64,000 bases of DNA from JAFDWI01 sp963764215 (GTDB taxonomy: Bacteria; Actinomycetota; Acidimicrobiia; Acidimicrobiales; Iamiaceae), in contig CAVXRS010000005.1 of NCBI GenBank assembly GCA_963764215.1, positions 620,001 to 684,000 on the forward strand. The letters are read 5' to 3'. Position 1 is the stretch's first letter. Each line of letters starts with the position of its first letter. The notes beneath the pieces are model-generated. The model made no database searches, had not been told where the DNA came from, and was given only the letters and a program-made list of their open reading frames with translations. Positions 19,301 to 26,233 of this stretch are shown here, piece by piece. A program made the position numbers and the translations under genes.

Positions 19301-19912
19301 CTCGGTGCCGGGCAGCATGCGGCCGGTCAACTCGATGGTCACCTGCGCCTGGATCGGGATGTCCCTGCCCTGGGCGGCCATCGCCCGGCGGGCACCGATG
19401 ATCGCCGCCTTCATCCCCAGCAGGTCGAACTGGGTCTCGATCAGCAGCACGTCGACGCCACCCTCGAGCAGCGCGGCCGCCTGGACCTCGTACGCGTCCC
19501 GCAACGACGCGAAGCGAATCTGGCCGAGCGATGCGAACTTGGTGCCCGGTCCCATGGACCCGGCGACGAAGCGTGGGCGATCGGCGGTGGTGAAGTCGTC
19601 GGCCACCTCGCGGGCGAGGCGGGCGTTGGCCAGGGTGATCTCGTGCGCCCGGTCGGACAGGTCGTATTCGCCCAGGGGGATGGCGAACGAGCCGAACGTG
19701 TTGGTCTCGACGATGTCCGCCCCGACGTCGAAGTACGCGGCGTGCAACGCCCGCACCACGTCGGGTCGGGTGATGCCGAGGTATTCGTTGCAGCCTTCCA
19801 GGGCATCGCCACCGAAGTCGTCGACACCGAGGTGCTGAGACTGCAGCCAGGTGCCGGTGGCGCCGTCGTAGACGACGACGCGTTGGTGGACGAGGTCGAG
19901 GAACGCTGACAC
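16355..19912 (-). CDS. metH: Cobalamin-dependent methionine synthase
   Basis: 1185 residues, near the usual 1190-1230. In order: the homocysteine-binding domain (~1-325), with zinc ligands in INCATGP (~222) and GGCCGTTPE (~288); the pterin-binding domain (~345-610, GERTNANGSKKFREA); the cobalamin cap and Rossmann domain with DVHDIGKNLV, whose His (~740) ligates cobalt; and the C-terminal reactivation domain (~890-1185), with FSFPRQTKDPYLCIAD and the terminal FHPEQSTAAIVFHHPQAKYF. The GTG at 19910-19912 is chosen because a TAGCAT box sits 8 nt upstream; the in-frame extension to 19978 has no support. It is divergent from the cobalamin adenosyltransferase gene. Confidence 0.95.
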   Translation of the reverse strand: MSAFLDLVHQRVVVYDGATGTWLQSQHLGVDDFGGDALEGCNEYLGITRPDVVRALHAAYFDVGADIVETNTFGSFAIPLGEYDLSDRAHEITLANARLAREVADDFTTADRPRFVAGSMGPGTKFASLGQIRFASLRDAYEVQAAALLEGGVDVLLIETQFDLLGMKAAIIGARRAMAAQGRDIPIQAQVTIELTGRMLPGTEIGAALAALDPLGIDIIGINCATGPVEMSEHLRHLSQHSRMPISCLPNAGLPSVVDGEMHYDLSAEDFVAHQTRFVTELGVQVVGGCCGTTPEFIRQLVQAADGLVPASREPVHEPGVTSIYSLVPFDQDTAYLGIGERTNANGSKKFREAMLDGDWDTCLKMATDQVKEGAHVLDVCVDYVGRDGTVDMEELASRFATQVNAPLMIDSTEADVVETALQWIGGRPILNSVNLEDGDAEGTRLDRFLTLAHDYGTAVVCTCIDETGQARTPEHKLEAARKIHDLAVNRYGLEPSDLLFDPLALTLATGIEESRYDGANTIEGIRLIKEHLPGVHTTLGLSNISFGLNPAARQVLNSVFLHECTQAGLDSAIVHFSKILPLSRIPEDQRNVCLDLIYDRRGTAGTHAGGDQHYDPLQTLLSMFENAKVAEAVKEDRSGWPVDRRLSQRIIDGDRDGLEADLDEALGTGMTALAIVNDVLLAGMKVVGDLFGAGEMQLPFVLQSAETMKASVAHLEPHMEKVDGGSGKGKIVLATVKGDVHDIGKNLVDIILTNNGYDVHNLGIKVSVSDLIAKAVEVDADAIGMSGLLVKSTLVMRDNLVELNDRELSRIPVVLGGAALTRSYVERDLREVYAGRLFYGKDAFEGLDVMDRLGEIRRGEVTDDDWGTVPSDSKVPSRLHARVEVDDAELPSRSPEVATDNPIFKPPFLGVRMVKGVPIDDIAAYLNETSLFRLQWQYLPEGARKNAKAARTGGEGTGKPTESDADFKERIRPILREQLDYACTEDLLVPAALYGFFPCNGDGRDLVIWTDENRTEERTRFSFPRQTKDPYLCIADMVRPIDSNDVDYVAFQIVTMGPRVSERTAQLFAENRYREYLHLHGLGVEMAEAMAEYVHHRIRTEWGFVDFDDDNLTGLFRQRYRGGRYSWGYPACPDLEDNQRCAELLDAAQLGIECNEDTGYQFHPEQSTAAIVFHHPQAKYFVAR

Positions 19913-19920
19913 GACAATCG

Positions 19921-19926
19921 ATGCTA
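19921..19926 (-). promoter_or_regulatory. -10 box TAGCAT of metH
   Basis: Minus-strand TAGCAT, 8 nt before the GTG of metH, implying a leaderless mRNA and therefore no room for a 5'-UTR cobalamin riboswitch. Confidence 0.5.
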
Positions 19927-20029
19927 GAGGTTGGCGATGACCGTGGGCGGGTGCGACGGTCGTTGCGGAGTTCCGCACCCCGACCGCCGGACGACCTCAG
20001 TGACGGATTCACGGCGCCGGCCCGGGCGT

Positions 20030-20035
20030 TAGGTT
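20030..20035 (+). promoter_or_regulatory. -10 box TAGGTT of the cobalamin adenosyltransferase gene
   Basis: TAGGTT ends 8 nt before the ATG at 20044. The divergent metH/adenosyltransferase promoters share a ~130-bp intergenic region. Confidence 0.5.
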
Positions 20036-20043
20036 GGCCGACG

Positions 20044-20595
20044 ATGAAGATCTACACGCGCAAGGGAGACGACGGCACGACCGGGTTGTTGTACGGCGGA
20101 CGGGTACCCAAGGACTCGCCCCGCCCCGTTGCCTACGGCACCGTCGACGAGGCCCAGGCCGCGCTCGGCGTCGCCCGTGCCGGTTGTGCCCCCGACGACG
20201 AGCTGAACCGGATTCTCGTGCAGCTCGAACACGATCTGTGGGTGCTCATGGCCGAGCTGGCCACCGCACCGGGGAACCGCCACAAGCTCACCGCCGGCAA
20301 GAATCTCGTCACCGCCGAGATGGTTGCCGCGCTGGAGGAGACCATCGACGACATCACCGGTCGCTTCGCACAACCCACCGAGTTCGTGGTGCCCGGCGAG
20401 GACGTCGTGGCCGCCCAACTCGACGTGGCCCGCTGCGTGGTGCGTCGGGCAGAGCGCGACGCGCTGGCCGTCCGTGACGAAGCCGAAACCCAGGTCCTGC
20501 CGTATCTGAACCGCCTGTCGGACCTGTGCTGGACACTGGCGCGGTGGCGCGAGGCCGAAGCGGTCGGCGGTTCACGGGCCAGCCGGGCCACCTGA
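20044..20595 (+). CDS. Cob(I)alamin adenosyltransferase (PduO/ATR type)
   Basis: 183 residues. The N-terminal MKIYTRKGDDGTTGLLYGG is the ATP-binding motif of PduO-type enzymes, and VVPGEDVVAAQLDVARCVVRRAERD is the cobalamin-contacting helix region. It makes adenosylcobalamin, the cofactor of the methylmalonyl-CoA mutase encoded at 34.9-37.0 kb. The start is supported by a TAGGTT box 8 nt upstream. Its 3' end overlaps the convergent unknown gene by 24 nt. Confidence 0.92.
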   Translation: MKIYTRKGDDGTTGLLYGGRVPKDSPRPVAYGTVDEAQAALGVARAGCAPDDELNRILVQLEHDLWVLMAELATAPGNRHKLTAGKNLVTAEMVAALEETIDDITGRFAQPTEFVVPGEDVVAAQLDVARCVVRRAERDALAVRDEAETQVLPYLNRLSDLCWTLARWREAEAVGGSRASRAT

Positions 20596-21126
20596 CGACG
20601 GCGTCCTGGCGTCACCGATCGACGGGTGACGGGTGGTGAGCGCGGCATGCGTCGCCTGGAGCGACTCGGGAAGACGGCGCAACTGCTTCGGGCGCAGCGA
20701 AGGTACCCGGGTGCGCACCTCGAGGGTGTCGTCGACGAAGCGCGTCACACCGAACACGCAGCACCGGTGCAGTGCCCGCACGAAGCTCGAGTTCCGTCCG
20801 CCTGGTCGACCCAGACCGAGCGAAGCGGAGGTGTCGACCACCGGCAGCAGATACCCCTCGGGATGGTGGACCAGCCCGGCGGCGAGGCGTCGCAGCAACC
20901 AGGTGGCCGACGGCCCGAGTATCCCGAGCCAGAACAACTCCACGTAGCTCGATCGGGCGTCGTGGCCGAACTCGGCCAGATAGGGATCGACCCACACCTG
21001 GACCGGGATCGACCCGCCGGCGGGGACCGGCAGCTCGTGGGTGTCGATCCGACCCGGTCCGGGGTGGGCGCGTGGCGGGTCGGTGGCGTGGTCGGGCGAA
21101 TCGGCGAGCGGGGAAACCGTGGGCAC
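20572..21126 (-). CDS. Conserved-looking hypothetical protein
   Basis: 184 residues from a GTG at 21124-21126, which has a perfect AAGGAGG ribosome site 5 nt upstream; this is why the much longer open frame to 21573 was not used. The first ~35 residues are Pro/Asp-rich. The core reads VQVWVDPYLAEFGHDARSSYVELFWLG, then LGPSATWLLRRLAAGL, and SFVRALHRCCVFGVTRF, with alternating charged and hydrophobic helices suggesting a compact soluble, possibly winged-helix-like fold. I do not recognise the family. Its last 24 nt are antisense to the end of the adenosyltransferase gene. Confidence 0.7.
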   Translation of the reverse strand: MPTVSPLADSPDHATDPPRAHPGPGRIDTHELPVPAGGSIPVQVWVDPYLAEFGHDARSSYVELFWLGILGPSATWLLRRLAAGLVHHPEGYLLPVVDTSASLGLGRPGGRNSSFVRALHRCCVFGVTRFVDDTLEVRTRVPSLRPKQLRRLPESLQATHAALTTRHPSIGDARTPSSGGPAGP

Positions 21127-21239
21127 GGATGCCTCCTTCAGTGATGATGTTCCATGACATCTGATGTATGTCCGTTGCCATTCGATCTCAAACCTCCGAG
21201 GAGAGGTTCCGGGGTTGTGGCAATACCTGACCAAACCAC

Positions 21240-21245
21240 TAGGCT
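21240..21245 (+). promoter_or_regulatory. -10 box TAGGCT before the rhodanese-MoeB gene
   Basis: TAGGCT lies 62 nt before the ATG at 21308, leaving a ~55-nt leader. I see no riboswitch fold in it. Confidence 0.35.
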
Positions 21246-21307
21246 TTTGATCCGAGTCGGGTTGCACCCGACGACATCCTGCAAACCGATTTCCGAGAGC
21301 TGAGACC

Positions 21308-22486
21308 ATGGCCTCTTTCCGAGAACTCCTCAACGCCACCAAAGCCGAGATCGCCGAGGTCACCACGGCGGAGACCGACGAGCTGCGCAGGCAGCCCAAC
21401 ACGGTCGTGCTCGACGTGCGGGAACCGTCCGAGTACGAACAGGGGGCCATTCCCGGAGCGGTCCACATCGCCCGCGGGCAGCTCGAAGGGTCCATCGAAT
21501 CCAAGGTGCCTGACCACTCGGCGAAGATTCTCATCCAGTGCGCGAGTGGCATCCGCTCGGCCTTCGCGGCCAAGACCCTGGGTGAGCTCGGCTACACCGA
21601 TGTCGCCTCGGTCGCCGGTGGGTTCAACCAGTGGAAGGACGAGGGTCGCGAATGGATCACCCCCCGGGCGCTCAGCCCCGAACAGCAGAACCGCTACCAG
21701 CGGCATCTGCTGCTGCCCGAGGTGGACGTCGAGGGCCAGGTGAAGCTCCTGGACGCCAAGGTTCTGCTGCTCGGTGCCGGTGGGCTCGGCGCGCCGTCCG
21801 CCTTCTACCTCGCCGCCGCCGGGGTGGGGACGATCGGTGTCGTCGACATGGACGTCGTCGACGAGTCGAACCTGCAGCGCCAGATCATCCACAACCTCGA
21901 CCGGATCGGTGACCGCAAGGTCGATTCGGCCAAGAAGACCATCACCGCACTGAACCCCGACGTCGACGTGGTCACCTACGACACCCGGCTCGGTGCCGAC
22001 AACGTGATGGACATCCTCGAAGGCTGGGACGTCATCGTGGACGGCCTCGACAACTTCCCGACCCGCTATCTGGTGAACGACGCCTCGGTGAAGTTGGGGA
22101 TCCCGGTGGTGCACGGATCGATCTTCCGCTTCGAGGGCATGCTGACGGTGTTCGATCCACGCCGTGGGCCCACCTACCGTGACTTCGTGCCCGAGCCGCC
22201 TCCCGCCGAGCTCGCCCCGTCGTGCTCGGAGGCCGGCGTGCTGGGCGTGCTGCCCGGCATCATCGGCAGCCTTCAGGCCGTCGAGACGGTCAAGCTGATC
22301 CTCGATCTGGGTGACCCGCTCATCGGACGGATGTTGCAGTACGACTCGCTCGAGGAATCATTCCGGGAGTACAAGATCCACGTCGATCCGGCGAACGAGA
22401 TCACCTGGGAGAACCGCGATCGGATCGTCATCGCCGAGATGGAGGGGCTCTGCCAGCCCGAACCGCTCGAGGCGCCCGCCGCCTGA
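21308..22486 (+). CDS. moeB: Rhodanese-MoeB/ThiF fusion, sulfur-carrier adenylyltransferase
   Basis: 392 residues. An N-terminal rhodanese domain (~10-115) has the active-site cysteine in CASGIRS, and the C-terminal E1-like adenylating domain (~130-390) has LLLGAGGLGAPSAFYLA, the ATP-contacting NLQRQIIH and the catalytic-cysteine region PSCSEAGVLGVLPG. It would adenylate and sulfurate the C-terminus of ubiquitin-like sulfur carriers such as MoaD, ThiS or CysO. The domain order is the reverse of MoeZ, whose rhodanese domain is C-terminal. The C-x2-C structural zinc pairs typical of many MoeB proteins are not obvious. It stands alone, with a leadered transcript. Confidence 0.88.
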   Translation: MASFRELLNATKAEIAEVTTAETDELRRQPNTVVLDVREPSEYEQGAIPGAVHIARGQLEGSIESKVPDHSAKILIQCASGIRSAFAAKTLGELGYTDVASVAGGFNQWKDEGREWITPRALSPEQQNRYQRHLLLPEVDVEGQVKLLDAKVLLLGAGGLGAPSAFYLAAAGVGTIGVVDMDVVDESNLQRQIIHNLDRIGDRKVDSAKKTITALNPDVDVVTYDTRLGADNVMDILEGWDVIVDGLDNFPTRYLVNDASVKLGIPVVHGSIFRFEGMLTVFDPRRGPTYRDFVPEPPPAELAPSCSEAGVLGVLPGIIGSLQAVETVKLILDLGDPLIGRMLQYDSLEESFREYKIHVDPANEITWENRDRIVIAEMEGLCQPEPLEAPAA

Positions 22487-22515
22487 GGGACGCTGAGGAG
22501 GCGAACCGAGCGACA

Positions 22516-22537
22516 CGCCGGATCGAATCGCCCGGCG
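22516..22537 (+). terminator. Possible hairpin terminator after the rhodanese-MoeB gene
   Basis: CGCCGG, a 10-nt loop, then CCGGCG. A 6-bp GC stem without a T-run, placed between a stop codon and the next promoter. Confidence 0.3.
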
Positions 22538-22564
22538 GACCACTTCTCACAGGTGTGCTGGAAC

Positions 22565-22570
22565 TAGCGT
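22565..22570 (+). promoter_or_regulatory. -10 box TAGCGT of the 22.6 kb glycosylation operon
   Basis: TAGCGT precedes the GTG at 22581 by 10 nt. The alternative GTG at 22569 overlaps the box itself and is therefore an unlikely start. Confidence 0.4.
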
Positions 22571-22580
22571 GTCCGGGGTC

Positions 22581-23576
22581 GTGACCGAGCCCAACCGCAC
22601 CGCCCGACGACGTCTGCGCCGCTACGCGCCATTCGTGGTGGGCACGGCGCTGACGGTGTTGTGCGGCATCTTCATCGTCAGAATCCTCATCGACGACTGG
22701 GCCCAGGTCTCCGACTCGATCGCCCACGCTTCGCCGGCGTGGCTCGCGGCTGCGCTGGGGTTCGGCGCGCTGGGCATGGTCGTCATCGCGTACACCTGGG
22801 CGGACGCCGTGGCGGTCATGGGTGGATCGGTGCGGCGCTGTCAGTCGATCGCCTGGTACTTCGTGGGCGACGTCGCCAAGTATCTTCCGGGGTCGATCTG
22901 GGCTGCGGTCGGGCGAGGGGAGATCGCGCGTCGTCGGGGCGTTCCGGCTGCGCAGGCCTATCCGAGCGTGGCGTTGTCGTTGATCGCGGTGTACACCGCG
23001 TCGGTGTTGACCGTGGGAATCCTGCTCCCGTTCGGCCTGGTGGGTTCCAGTGACCTCGGTTCGTCGTTGTTCCTGCTGTTCCTCGTCCCTCTCGGGATCG
23101 GGGCGTTGAACCCGCGGGTCCTCGGTTGGCTCCTGGGCCACGCCAGACGTGTGACGAAGCGGTCGCTGGAGATCCGGATCCCCGCGTGGCACGAGTCGAT
23201 CATCCTCGTGGTGCGTTACATTCCGGCATGGCTCGCGATCGGTGCGTCGACGTGGTGCCTGACCCGGGCGCTGCCCGGTGTCCATGCGCCGATGTTGCGG
23301 ATCTTCGTGGCGACGATGCTTTCGTGGACCGCAGGGTTCGTCACGCCGACTCCGGGCGGGGCCGGGGTGCGCGAGGCGGTGTTCGTGGCCATCTCGGGCC
23401 TCGCGGCCGGGCCGGCGGTGACCGTGGCGGTCACGTCGCGCGTCATCTTCGTGCTCGTCGACGTGCTGGGCGCGCTCGCCGGTCTGCCCGTCACCGGTCG
23501 CCGGGCTCAACCGGTGGATTCGGTAGACTTGTCCGGTCTCGGACCGACCCAGGTCCCCGTCGACGAGAAAGGCTGA
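22581..23576 (+). CDS. UPF0104/LPG synthase-like membrane protein (AglD-type)
   Basis: About 331 residues with eight or so hydrophobic segments. It has the family hallmarks YFVGDVAKYLPGSIWAAVGRGEIARRRGV and PTPGGAGVREAV near the C-terminus. Members of this superfamily are found with polyprenyl-phosphate glycosyltransferases and are thought to act in lipid-linked sugar handling. It starts an operon with the GT2 gene 3 nt downstream. The start is set at GTG 22581 rather than 22569 because of the promoter box. A paralogous family member lies at 28608-29624. Confidence 0.8.
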   Translation: MTEPNRTARRRLRRYAPFVVGTALTVLCGIFIVRILIDDWAQVSDSIAHASPAWLAAALGFGALGMVVIAYTWADAVAVMGGSVRRCQSIAWYFVGDVAKYLPGSIWAAVGRGEIARRRGVPAAQAYPSVALSLIAVYTASVLTVGILLPFGLVGSSDLGSSLFLLFLVPLGIGALNPRVLGWLLGHARRVTKRSLEIRIPAWHESIILVVRYIPAWLAIGASTWCLTRALPGVHAPMLRIFVATMLSWTAGFVTPTPGGAGVREAVFVAISGLAAGPAVTVAVTSRVIFVLVDVLGALAGLPVTGRRAQPVDSVDLSGLGPTQVPVDEKG

Positions 23577-23579
23577 AGC

Positions 23580-24512
23580 GTGGGAACGGCGCTGTCGGTG
23601 CTGATGCCGGCGTACAACGAGCGCGAGAACCTCGTCGAACTCGTTCCCGAGACCCTCGCCATGCTCGACACGGTCGACGGCGGCTGCGAGCTGCTCATCG
23701 TCGACGACGGTTCCACCGACGGTACGGCGGCGTTCATGGACCAGATCCACGACCCACGTGTCCAGCACATCCGACTTCGGCGCAACGGTGGCAAGTCCGC
23801 CGCGCTCAGTGCCGGACTGGCCCGCGTCAAGGGCGAGATCGTCGTGCTCATGGATGCCGACGGTCAGGACGACCCGGCCGAGGTGCCCCGCCTGATCCGG
23901 ATGATGGAGGAGCGCGATCTGGATCTGGTCACCGGGTCGCGCGCCGACAATCGCCACGACCGCTTCATCAAGCGCACCACCTCGCGGATCTACAACCGGA
24001 CCACGGCGCTCGTCTCGGGCGTCGACATGCGGGACTTCAACAGTGGCCTCAAGGTCATGCGCCACGAGCTGGCGACGTCGCTGGAGATGTACGGCGAGCT
24101 GCACCGCTACATCCCGGTGCTCGCCCACTGGTCGGGGTTCAAGGTCGGCGAGGAGTCCGTGGCGCACCACGAGCGTCGCCACGGCACGACGAAGTTCGGC
24201 CGGGCGCGCTTCTGGCGGGGATTCCTCGACCTCATCACGGTCAAGTTCCTCACGACCTACACGTATCGACCATTCCACCTGTTCGGCTCGGCGGGCATGC
24301 TCATGGGCTTGTGCGGCGCCGGTCTGCTCACCTGGATGTTGGTGGTCTGGATTGCCGGCGATCGCGTCGGCAATCGCCCGGCACTGCTGATCGGCGTCTT
24401 CCTCATGGTCGTCGCCGTTCAGATGATGTCGCTCGGCCTGATCGCCGAACTGGTCGTCAACCTGCGGCGTCGCAAGAATCTCGACGCCACCATCGAGGAG
24501 ATCGAACAATGA
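23580..24512 (+). CDS. Glycosyltransferase family 2 (polyprenyl-phosphate sugar synthase-like), membrane anchored
   Basis: 310 residues. The GT-A domain has VLMPAYNERENL, IVDDGSTDGT and the metal-binding MDADGQDDPAEVP; FNSGLKVMRHE and HERRHGTTKFGRARFWRGF are typical of DPM/GtrB-like enzymes. Two C-terminal transmembrane helices (~235-295) anchor it. It probably loads a sugar onto polyprenyl phosphate for use by GT-C enzymes such as those at 26-34 kb. A GAGAAAGG ribosome site lies in the end of the previous gene. The stop overlaps the next ATG (ATGA). Confidence 0.88.
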   Translation: MGTALSVLMPAYNERENLVELVPETLAMLDTVDGGCELLIVDDGSTDGTAAFMDQIHDPRVQHIRLRRNGGKSAALSAGLARVKGEIVVLMDADGQDDPAEVPRLIRMMEERDLDLVTGSRADNRHDRFIKRTTSRIYNRTTALVSGVDMRDFNSGLKVMRHELATSLEMYGELHRYIPVLAHWSGFKVGEESVAHHERRHGTTKFGRARFWRGFLDLITVKFLTTYTYRPFHLFGSAGMLMGLCGAGLLTWMLVVWIAGDRVGNRPALLIGVFLMVVAVQMMSLGLIAELVVNLRRRKNLDATIEEIEQ

Positions 24513-25136
24513 GCACCACCCCGATCGGCCTGGCGCCGGGCGCACCCGAGGAAGCCGCCGGTCAGGACGAGGAGAAGTACAACTCGGACAGCAGGATCAT
24601 CCAGACCGTGTTGAAGTCCTGGGTGGCGAAACTGCAGGAGACCATGGGCACCCTGGACGACGACGCCGTGATCGCCGACATCGGTGTCGGTGAGGGGTAC
24701 TGCCTCGAGCGCTTCCTGCCCGATGGGCATGCGGCCATCGGTGTCGAATACCGTCTCGACAAGGCCCGGGTGGCCGCGCGCGCGCATACCCCGGTTGTCG
24801 CCGGTCCTCGGTGATGCCGGAATGCTCCCCCTGCCCGATGATTCCGCAGACCTGGTGACCTGCATCGAGGTGCTCGAACACCTTGTCACCGACGAGCCCG
24901 CGGTGGCCGAGCTGGCACGCATCTGTCGGGGTCGGTGTGTCGTGTCGGTGCCCTGGGAACCCTGGTTCCGACTGGGCAACTTCGTGCGTGGCAAGCACCT
25001 GAGTCGTTTCGGCAACAATCCCGAACACGTCCAGTTCTTCACCCCCGGACGTCTCGAGCGGATGATGGGCAAGTCGTTCTCCCAGGTTCGGATCGTGAAG
25101 GCGTTCCCGTGGCTCATCGCCGAGGCGACCGGATGA
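24509..25136 (+). CDS. Class I SAM-dependent methyltransferase, one +1 indel near 24812
   Basis: Motif I is ADIGVGEGYCLERFL and the motif II/post region is ADLVTCIEVLEHL. An extra C near 24812 makes a false stop after PVVAG; removing it restores GLGDAGMLPLPDDSADLV and a ~208-residue protein. The ATG overlaps the GT2 stop (ATGA), so it is the third gene of this operon. It resembles small methyltransferases that modify lipid-linked or polysaccharide sugars; the substrate is unknown. Confidence 0.8.
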
Positions 25137-25191
25137 CCCGAGCGGTGCTGCCGGCGGAACGCCGCGCGGGGAGATCGCAGAAGCGAACGAC

Positions 25192-26184
25192 GTGAAGCTC
25201 ATCATCCAGATTCCGTGCCTCAACGAAGAGGAACAGCTCCCGGTCACCCTCGCGGAGCTGCCACGTCATCTCGACGGTGTCGACGAAGTCGAGTGGCTGA
25301 TCATCGACGACGGTTCGACCGACCGCACCATCGAGGTCGCACGTGCCCACGGGGTCGATCACATCGTCCGCTTCACCCGCAACAAGGGACTGGCCGATGC
25401 CTTTCAGGCGGGACTGGACGCGTCGTTGAAGTTGGGCGCGGACATCGTGGTCAACACCGATGCCGACAATCAGTACTCGGCCGCGTCGATCCCGGATCTC
25501 ATCGCTCCGATCGTGGCAGGGACGGCCGACATGGTCATCGGTGACCGCAACACGTCGAGCATCGAACACTTCTCTCCCACCAAGAAGCTGTTGCAGCGCC
25601 TGGGAAGCGGTGTGGTACGACGGGCGTCGGGCACCTCGGTTCCCGACGCCACTTCGGGTTTCCGCGCGTACAACCGCGACGCGGCGATCGGGTTGACCGT
25701 GGTGTCCCGGTACACCTACACGCTCGAATCGATCATCCAGGCGGGGAAGGGATCGGTGGCCGTGGACAGCGTCGCCGTCCACACCAACGCGAAGACGCGC
25801 GAGTCCCGCCTGTTCGGGTCGACGGGTTCGTACGTGCGCAACAACGCGGTGGGAATCTTCCGCATCTACATGGGTTATGAGCCGTTGTTCGTGTTCAGCC
25901 TGCTCGCCGTGGTCGTGTTCCTCTGCTCACTGGTCGCGTGGACTCCGTTCCTGTGGGACTGGATCGTGCACGGAAACCGAAACGGCCACATCCAGTCGGT
26001 CGTGCTCGGCGGGGTCCTGTTGGTGTCCGCCGTGCAGCTGTTCGCGCTCGGGGTCCTCGCGGATCTGATCTCTGCCCACCGGGCCGTGACCCAACGCACC
26101 CTGGAAGCGGTCCGCCGGGTCGAGCTGCACGTGGGAATCCCCCCGTCCCACTACCAGCCGGCCGATCGTCCCGACTCGGGCTGA
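25192..26184 (+). CDS. Glycosyltransferase family 2, membrane anchored
   Basis: 330 residues. IIQIPCLNEEEQLPVTL, LIIDDGSTDRT, NKGLADAFQAGLDA and the metal site NTDADNQY mark a GT-A enzyme of the dolichol-phosphate mannose synthase type. Two transmembrane segments follow at ~228-290. The HTNAKTRESRLFGS block is typical of undecaprenyl-phosphate sugar synthases. It is the last gene of the plus-strand glycosylation operon; its stop codon lies in the loop of a strong hairpin. Confidence 0.87.
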   Translation: MKLIIQIPCLNEEEQLPVTLAELPRHLDGVDEVEWLIIDDGSTDRTIEVARAHGVDHIVRFTRNKGLADAFQAGLDASLKLGADIVVNTDADNQYSAASIPDLIAPIVAGTADMVIGDRNTSSIEHFSPTKKLLQRLGSGVVRRASGTSVPDATSGFRAYNRDAAIGLTVVSRYTYTLESIIQAGKGSVAVDSVAVHTNAKTRESRLFGSTGSYVRNNAVGIFRIYMGYEPLFVFSLLAVVVFLCSLVAWTPFLWDWIVHGNRNGHIQSVVLGGVLLVSAVQLFALGVLADLISAHRAVTQRTLEAVRRVELHVGIPPSHYQPADRPDSG

Positions 26185-26200
26185 GCCAGGTCGGGACGAT
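26165..26200. terminator. Bidirectional hairpin between convergent glycosylation genes
   Basis: A perfect 11-bp stem: ATCGTCCCGAC at 26165-26175 pairs with GTCGGGACGAT at 26190-26200 around a 14-nt loop that contains the TGA of the upstream GT2 gene. The next gene (26234) converges, so the stem could stop transcription from both sides. There is no T-run. Confidence 0.5.
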
Positions 26201-26233
26201 GGGCCGGTCGCGGTGGCGAATCCGAGATCGGGG

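Noticed and set aside
18185..19909. 574-codon open frame on the plus strand
   Set aside because: Antisense to metH; no conserved motif.
19913..20043. Cobalamin riboswitch before metH or the adenosyltransferase gene
   Set aside because: Only 131 bp is available and both genes have -10 boxes 8 nt from their starts, leaving no 5' UTR.
22428..24545. 705-codon open frame on the minus strand
   Set aside because: Antisense to the UPF0104-like and GT2 genes; Arg/His-rich shadow.
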